Positions 59,851-64,000 of a stretch of 64,000 nucleotides of DNA are shown piece after piece. Position 1 is the stretch's first letter. Each line of letters begins with the position of its first letter. The DNA lies in contig CM053269.1 of the NCBI GenBank assembly GCA_028583415.1, positions 24,295,477-24,359,476 on the forward strand. The letters run 5' to 3'. The notes beneath the pieces were generated by a model, which was given only the letters and a program-made list of their open reading frames with translations, did no database searches and was not told where the DNA came from. The stretch comes from Protea cynaroides. Its lineage: Eukaryota; Streptophyta; Magnoliopsida; Proteales; Proteaceae. Position numbers and translations under genes: made by a program.

Positions 59851-59989
59851 CAGTATTTTTGACAGAATGATCTGAAAATTTTGAAAATATCATTGATTAG
59901 TTAGATTTTTTACTTAAGAGAATAATTTATATTGAGTGCCTCACATGTGCTATGATTGTTTTCAGACACTATTACCACCAGAACAGGAA

Positions 59990-61303
59990 ATGGCAGGGCG
60001 AAGAGGGAACATACGAGAACGTAACCCAATTCTACCACCACCACCTGTGGAGGAAGACAGCCACGTAAATCAGGAAGCACAAGAGAATCTGAATACAGCA
60101 CCGCCAGTGGCTAATGGCCAGACAAATCCTACTAACTTGCCAGTTCCACCTACGGATTTGGCTACGACGGTAATGAACTTGGCACAATAGCTGCAGCAAA
60201 TACAACAGGTGCAATCTAATATGCAAGTTGCCATAAGCATGGTTTTTCCAGCTGCACATACGACACAAATGCCAGCAAGACAGACAAGCATAGTACCAAG
60301 GGAAAGTAACATGGTACCCCACGCACCTCAAACACCAGTCATGCAGGCTCAAGTGCAGAACCCTGAAGTAGCTCAGGGTGGATATCAGTACCAACCACCT
60401 ATGAATGGGGTCTATGCTCCGTATCAGCTGGACCACTCCAGACTGGTCGAGCGTTTCCTGAAGATGAAGCCTAAAGAATTTAATGGCAAGCCAGCAGATC
60501 CTTTGTGGCCAGCACACTGGGTTGATGAAATGGAAAGAAACTTTATGATGATGACAATGAATGAAGAGGAAAAAGTGTTGTGCGCCACATTTATGCTAAA
60601 GGGCGATGCATACCACTGGTGGAAGTCCACCCGGACGTATCTATTGACAAAGCACGCCCAACTAATCTGGGATATATATAAGGAGGCATTCTTTGAGAAG
60701 TATTTTCCTAGGAGTTTCAGAGATTCTATGGAGAAAGAGTTCCTGAGTCTGTATCAGGGACAGATGACTATCGATGCATATCAACAGCGTTATGAAGAGT
60801 CGTTCTTCTTTGCACCAGTCAGTATGCAAGCGGAAGATACAAAGACCCGAAGGTTCGTCATGGGACTTAGGGGAAGTATTCGTGAACATGTACTAGGACT
60901 TGAGAAGAAAGTCTATAATGAAGCGGTACAAATTGCTCGAGTAATAGAGTCGAGCCAGAAAGAGAGCTATTTTGCTCAAAATAGAGGCATTAAGAGGCCA
61001 ACTGGAAATTCATATAACGGAGGGAATACAAGGACATTCAAACCCTTCCGTACTCAAGGTTTTAATGCTGCAGCCAAGACTACCCTAGTAGGTCAACATC
61101 AACAAAAGCCAAATAATGAAGGAGTAAAATGCTTTAACTGTAATCAAATGGGACATATTTCAAGGGAATGTCCTAAGCCCAGGAAGCAACTACAGCAAGG
61201 AAAGGTTTATACTGTTACATCTGAGGATGCTGCCGCATCACCTGATGTAGTCACAGGTATGACCGAAACCTTTCATTTTGTGTTACATTGTGTGAGCATG
61301 TAG
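59990..61303 (+). pseudogene. Ty3/gypsy gag with zinc knuckle
   Basis: ATG at 59990 (MAGRRGNIRERNP) follows a possible 3' splice site (TGTTTTCAG, 59964). The capsid region has RFLKMKPKEFNGKPADPLW, MERNFMMMTMNEEEKV and GDAYHWWKS. A CCHC knuckle CFNCNQMGHISREC lies at about 61129-61170. A TAG at 60188-60190 interrupts a Q-rich stretch, and a TAG at 61301-61303 separates it from the protease; both fit CAG changed to TAG. In this lineage gag and pol normally form one frame. Confidence 0.85.
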
Positions 61304-64000
61304 ACTAAATTAAAACAAATCACATGTATCGTACCTATTAATGGCATTCCCGTCAGAGTACTCTTTGATTCAGGAGCTACTCATTCTTTTATATCTGTGT
61401 CATTTTGGAAGAAGCTGAACCTACCCCTCAAATCTTTAGACTACAAACTGCTTGTACGATCGTCGATGGGATTAGAAGTAGAATTAGAAAAAGGTTATGG
61501 ACCATGTCCAGTCCTTATTGACGAAAAAACTTTAGATGCAACCCTGATTCAACTTGAGATGGCAGACTTTGACGTCATCTTGGGAATGGACTGGTTAGCT
61601 CGGCATTCTGCAAACCTATTATGTGCCGAAAAGAAACTGACATTTAAAGACAAGGAAGGTGCAGAGTTCAGTTTTGTGGGAACCAAACTTCCCCATAAAC
61701 GAAAGCTCATACTCTCCGCATTAAAGGCTAGGAAGTGCCTTGAGAAAGGAGCAGTTGGGTATCTAGTATCTGTGGTCGATCTTACCAAGGAAGCACCACG
61801 AATGGAGGATATTGATCTTGTGCGTGACTTCCCATATGTATTTCCTGAAGAGTTACCAGGACTACCACCTAACCGATCAACAGAGTTCGTTATAGATCTT
61901 ATACCCGGAGCCGCACCATATCTAAAGCACCTTATCGAATGGCTCCTACTGAACTAAAGGAATTAAAGGTACAGTTACAAGAACTACTGGACAAAGGTTA
62001 CATCCGACCTAGCATATCACCATGGGGAGCGCCAGTATTATTCGTAAAGAAGAAGGACGGTAGTGTTCGACTGTGTATAGACGCCGGAACTGGAATAAGG
62101 CGACAATCAAGAATCGATATCCATTATCTCGGATCGATGACTTGTTCGATCAGTTGCAAGGTGCCAAAGTGTTCTCCAAAATCGATCTTCGGTCAGGCTA
62201 CCATCAGTTGAAGATCAAAGACGGTGATATTCCCAAGATAGCGTTCAGGACCAGATATGGATATTATGAATTTTTTATCATGTCTTTTGGATTGACAAAC
62301 GCACCAGCAACTTTTATGGAACTTATGAATCAGGTATTCCATGATATGTTGGATACGTCGGTTATTATATTCATTGATGACATATTGGTCTACTCCAAGG
62401 ACAAGGAAACTCATATTATGAATCTAAGAGCCGCTCTGCAGCGATTGCGGAAAGAAAAGCTTTACGCCAAATTTACAAAGTGTGAGTTTTGGCTAAATGA
62501 GGTCGCATTCCTAGGCCATATTGTATCCGTTGAAGGAATTAAAGTGGATCCTAGAAAGATCGAAGCCATCGTAAAGTGGGAAGCGCCAAAGAGCGTTGCA
62601 GAAATTAGAAGTTTCCTGGGTCTAGCTGGTTATTATCGATGATTTATGGAAGACTATTCCCGAATTGCCGAACCTCTCACCAGTTTGACTAAAAAGGGCA
62701 AAAAAAAATTTTGGACTGAGAAATGTGAGAAGAGTTTCCAAACATTGAAGGCTAGATTGATATCTGCTCCAATTTTGACCATTTTGATTCTAGGATAACC
62801 ATTTATTTTGTACACTGATGCGTCAGGATTGGGATTAGGATGTGTACTTATGCAAGGAGAACAAGTAATTGCTTATGCCTCAAGACAATTGAAGACACAT
62901 GAGAAGAACTATCCCACTCATGATTTGGAATTAGCGGCAGTAGTACATGCTGTCAAGATATGGAGACATTACTTGTATGGAGAGAAATTTTAGATTAAAT
63001 CAGATCATACGAGTCTTACTTATCTCTTTAATCAGAAGGAGTTGAATATGAGACAAAGAAGATGGCTGGAACTATTGAAAGATTATGATTGTGATATCCA
63101 GTATCATCCGAGAAAAGATAATGTGGTTGCTGACGCGCTGAGTAGAAAGGCAATGATAAAATCTCAAGGAGAAGTTAACACAACTGCTGCAATGTGTACT
63201 ACCGAAAAAGTGTTCAATTACGGTAATGAGCAGTTTGTGATTGATGCACCGGGTGAATCAACCAACCAAGGGTTTATTCATCGATTTTCAAGTATGTTTG
63301 CCACATTGAAGATTGTACCTGATATAATTAATGAAGTGAAAACAGCTATTAAATCAGACCCTTATCTAGGAACGGTACAAGAGGACATTGAAAAAGGTAG
63401 GACTACCCCTGAGTTCGCCTTGGACGATGAAAAGGTACTGAAGTACAAAGGAAGAATATGTGTACCTGAAACAGAAAGTTTGGACATTAGACACAGACTA
63501 ATGAAGGAAACCCATACCACCGCCTATTCGATACATCTTGGAAGTACAAAAATGTATCATGATCTAAAGAAATTATATTGGTGGAGAGGAATGAAAGCAG
63601 ATGTAGCTAAGTTTGTGTCTCAATGCCTAAATTTTCAGAGAGTGAAGGCTGAACGATAAAGACCTGCAGGACTATTACAGCCGTTACCGGAACCAGCATG
63701 GAAATGGGACTGCATCACTATGGACTTCGTCACCGGGTTACCATTGACTCCCCGAGTAGTTGACGCGGTTTGGGTGATTGTAGACCGCCTGACTAAAACG
63801 GCTCGATTTATAGCTATACGACCTCAGTATACACTGAAAAGGTTAGCTAAGTTGTATGTGGATAATATTGTTAGATTACACGGTGTACCTGAAAGCATTG
63901 TGTTCGACAGAGATCCACGATTTACTTCAAAATTTTGGGAAGGATTACAAAAGGCTATGGGTACCACATTGAAGTTCAGTACTGCATTCCATCCTCAGAC
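61304..64000 (+). pseudogene. Ty3/gypsy pol: protease, RT, RNase H, partial integrase
   Basis: Protease LFDSGATHSFIS (61367 on). RT: GYIRPSISPWGAPVLFVKKK, FSKIDLRSGYHQLKI, MSFGLTNAPATFM and catalytic FIDDILVYSK. RNase H: YTDASGLGLGCVL. Integrase: H-H-C site with the last cysteine replaced by F (CLNFQ), first catalytic D in MDFVTGLP, second in FDRDPRFTS. Frameshifts lie near 61919 and 62080; stops at 62640 (TGA), 62796 (TAA), 62991 (TAG) and 63657 (TAA). It runs off the window. It cannot be translated as is. Confidence 0.88.

Larger units (their letters stand above)
55320..64000 (+). mobile_element. Tekay/Del-type Ty3/gypsy retrotransposon, 5' two-thirds
   Basis: Order: 5' LTR, primer site, antisense ORF, gag, protease, RT, RNase H, integrase; the window ends inside integrase. 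RT and integrase motifs and the 2.3-kb LTR suggest the Tekay/Del chromovirus lineage. The chromodomain and 3' LTR lie outside. At least six nonsense changes and two frameshifts disable the sense ORFs. Confidence 0.85.

Noticed and set aside
1..64000. CRISPR arrays, bacterial operons, ribosome-binding sites
   Set aside because: The window is plant nuclear DNA; no spaced identical repeats of that type occur.

Overview
This is a nuclear genomic window from a flowering plant. The evidence is an intron-bearing plant LRR receptor kinase gene, a CC-NB-LRR resistance gene relict, plant-lineage Ty3/gypsy (Tat and Tekay/Del types) and Ty1/copia elements, a FAR1-type Mutator transposon, many AT-rich nonautonomous DNA transposons and a nuclear insertion of plastid DNA. 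No species is assigned.

Layout: 1-3792 holds minus-strand Ty3/gypsy LTR and pol remnants. 3793-6200 is a Tat-like LTR/leader split by a hAT-type element. 6636-7526 has a hAT MITE and a Mutator foldback. 8792-14587 carries the one apparently intact host gene, a three-exon LRR receptor-like (probably inactive) kinase. 14588-23600 is a mosaic of MITEs, foldbacks, a dispersed repeat and a truncated Tat element. 23668-31540 (minus) is a decayed CC-NB-LRR gene whose coiled-coil exon is split by a gag-only Ty1/copia element (26721-31285; TSD CTCTC).

31837-44727 is a Mutator-like element with about 1.1-kb inverted repeats and a matching 10-bp target duplication. It carries two convergent genes: a FAR1/MULE transposase on plus and a small protein with two GRF-type zinc fingers on minus. 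Each TIR appears to supply the promoter, 5' UTR exon and splice donor of its gene. A 500-N gap inside it (40173-40672) is flanked by two near-identical 3.7-kb copies, most simply an uncollapsed assembly overlap.

44728-51100 holds a hAT MITE, the second copy of the dispersed repeat (with an empty site for one foldback) and unassigned repeats. About 51500-52600 is a composite plastid insertion (rpoC1 end, rpoC2 start, trnP) between two 77-bp direct repeats. 53139-55319 (minus) is a Tat-lineage protease-RT fragment. 55320-64000 is a Tekay/Del-type Ty3/gypsy element: 2.3-kb 5' LTR, PBS, an antisense ORF with its own probable intron, gag, protease, RT, RNase H and part of integrase. It is disabled by stop codons that nearly all look like C-to-T changes.

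The host genes are the kinase and the broken resistance gene; nearly all the rest is transposon-derived. The strongest candidate for an undescribed system is the two-gene Mutator element with its GRF zinc-finger partner and TIR-encoded leader exons.
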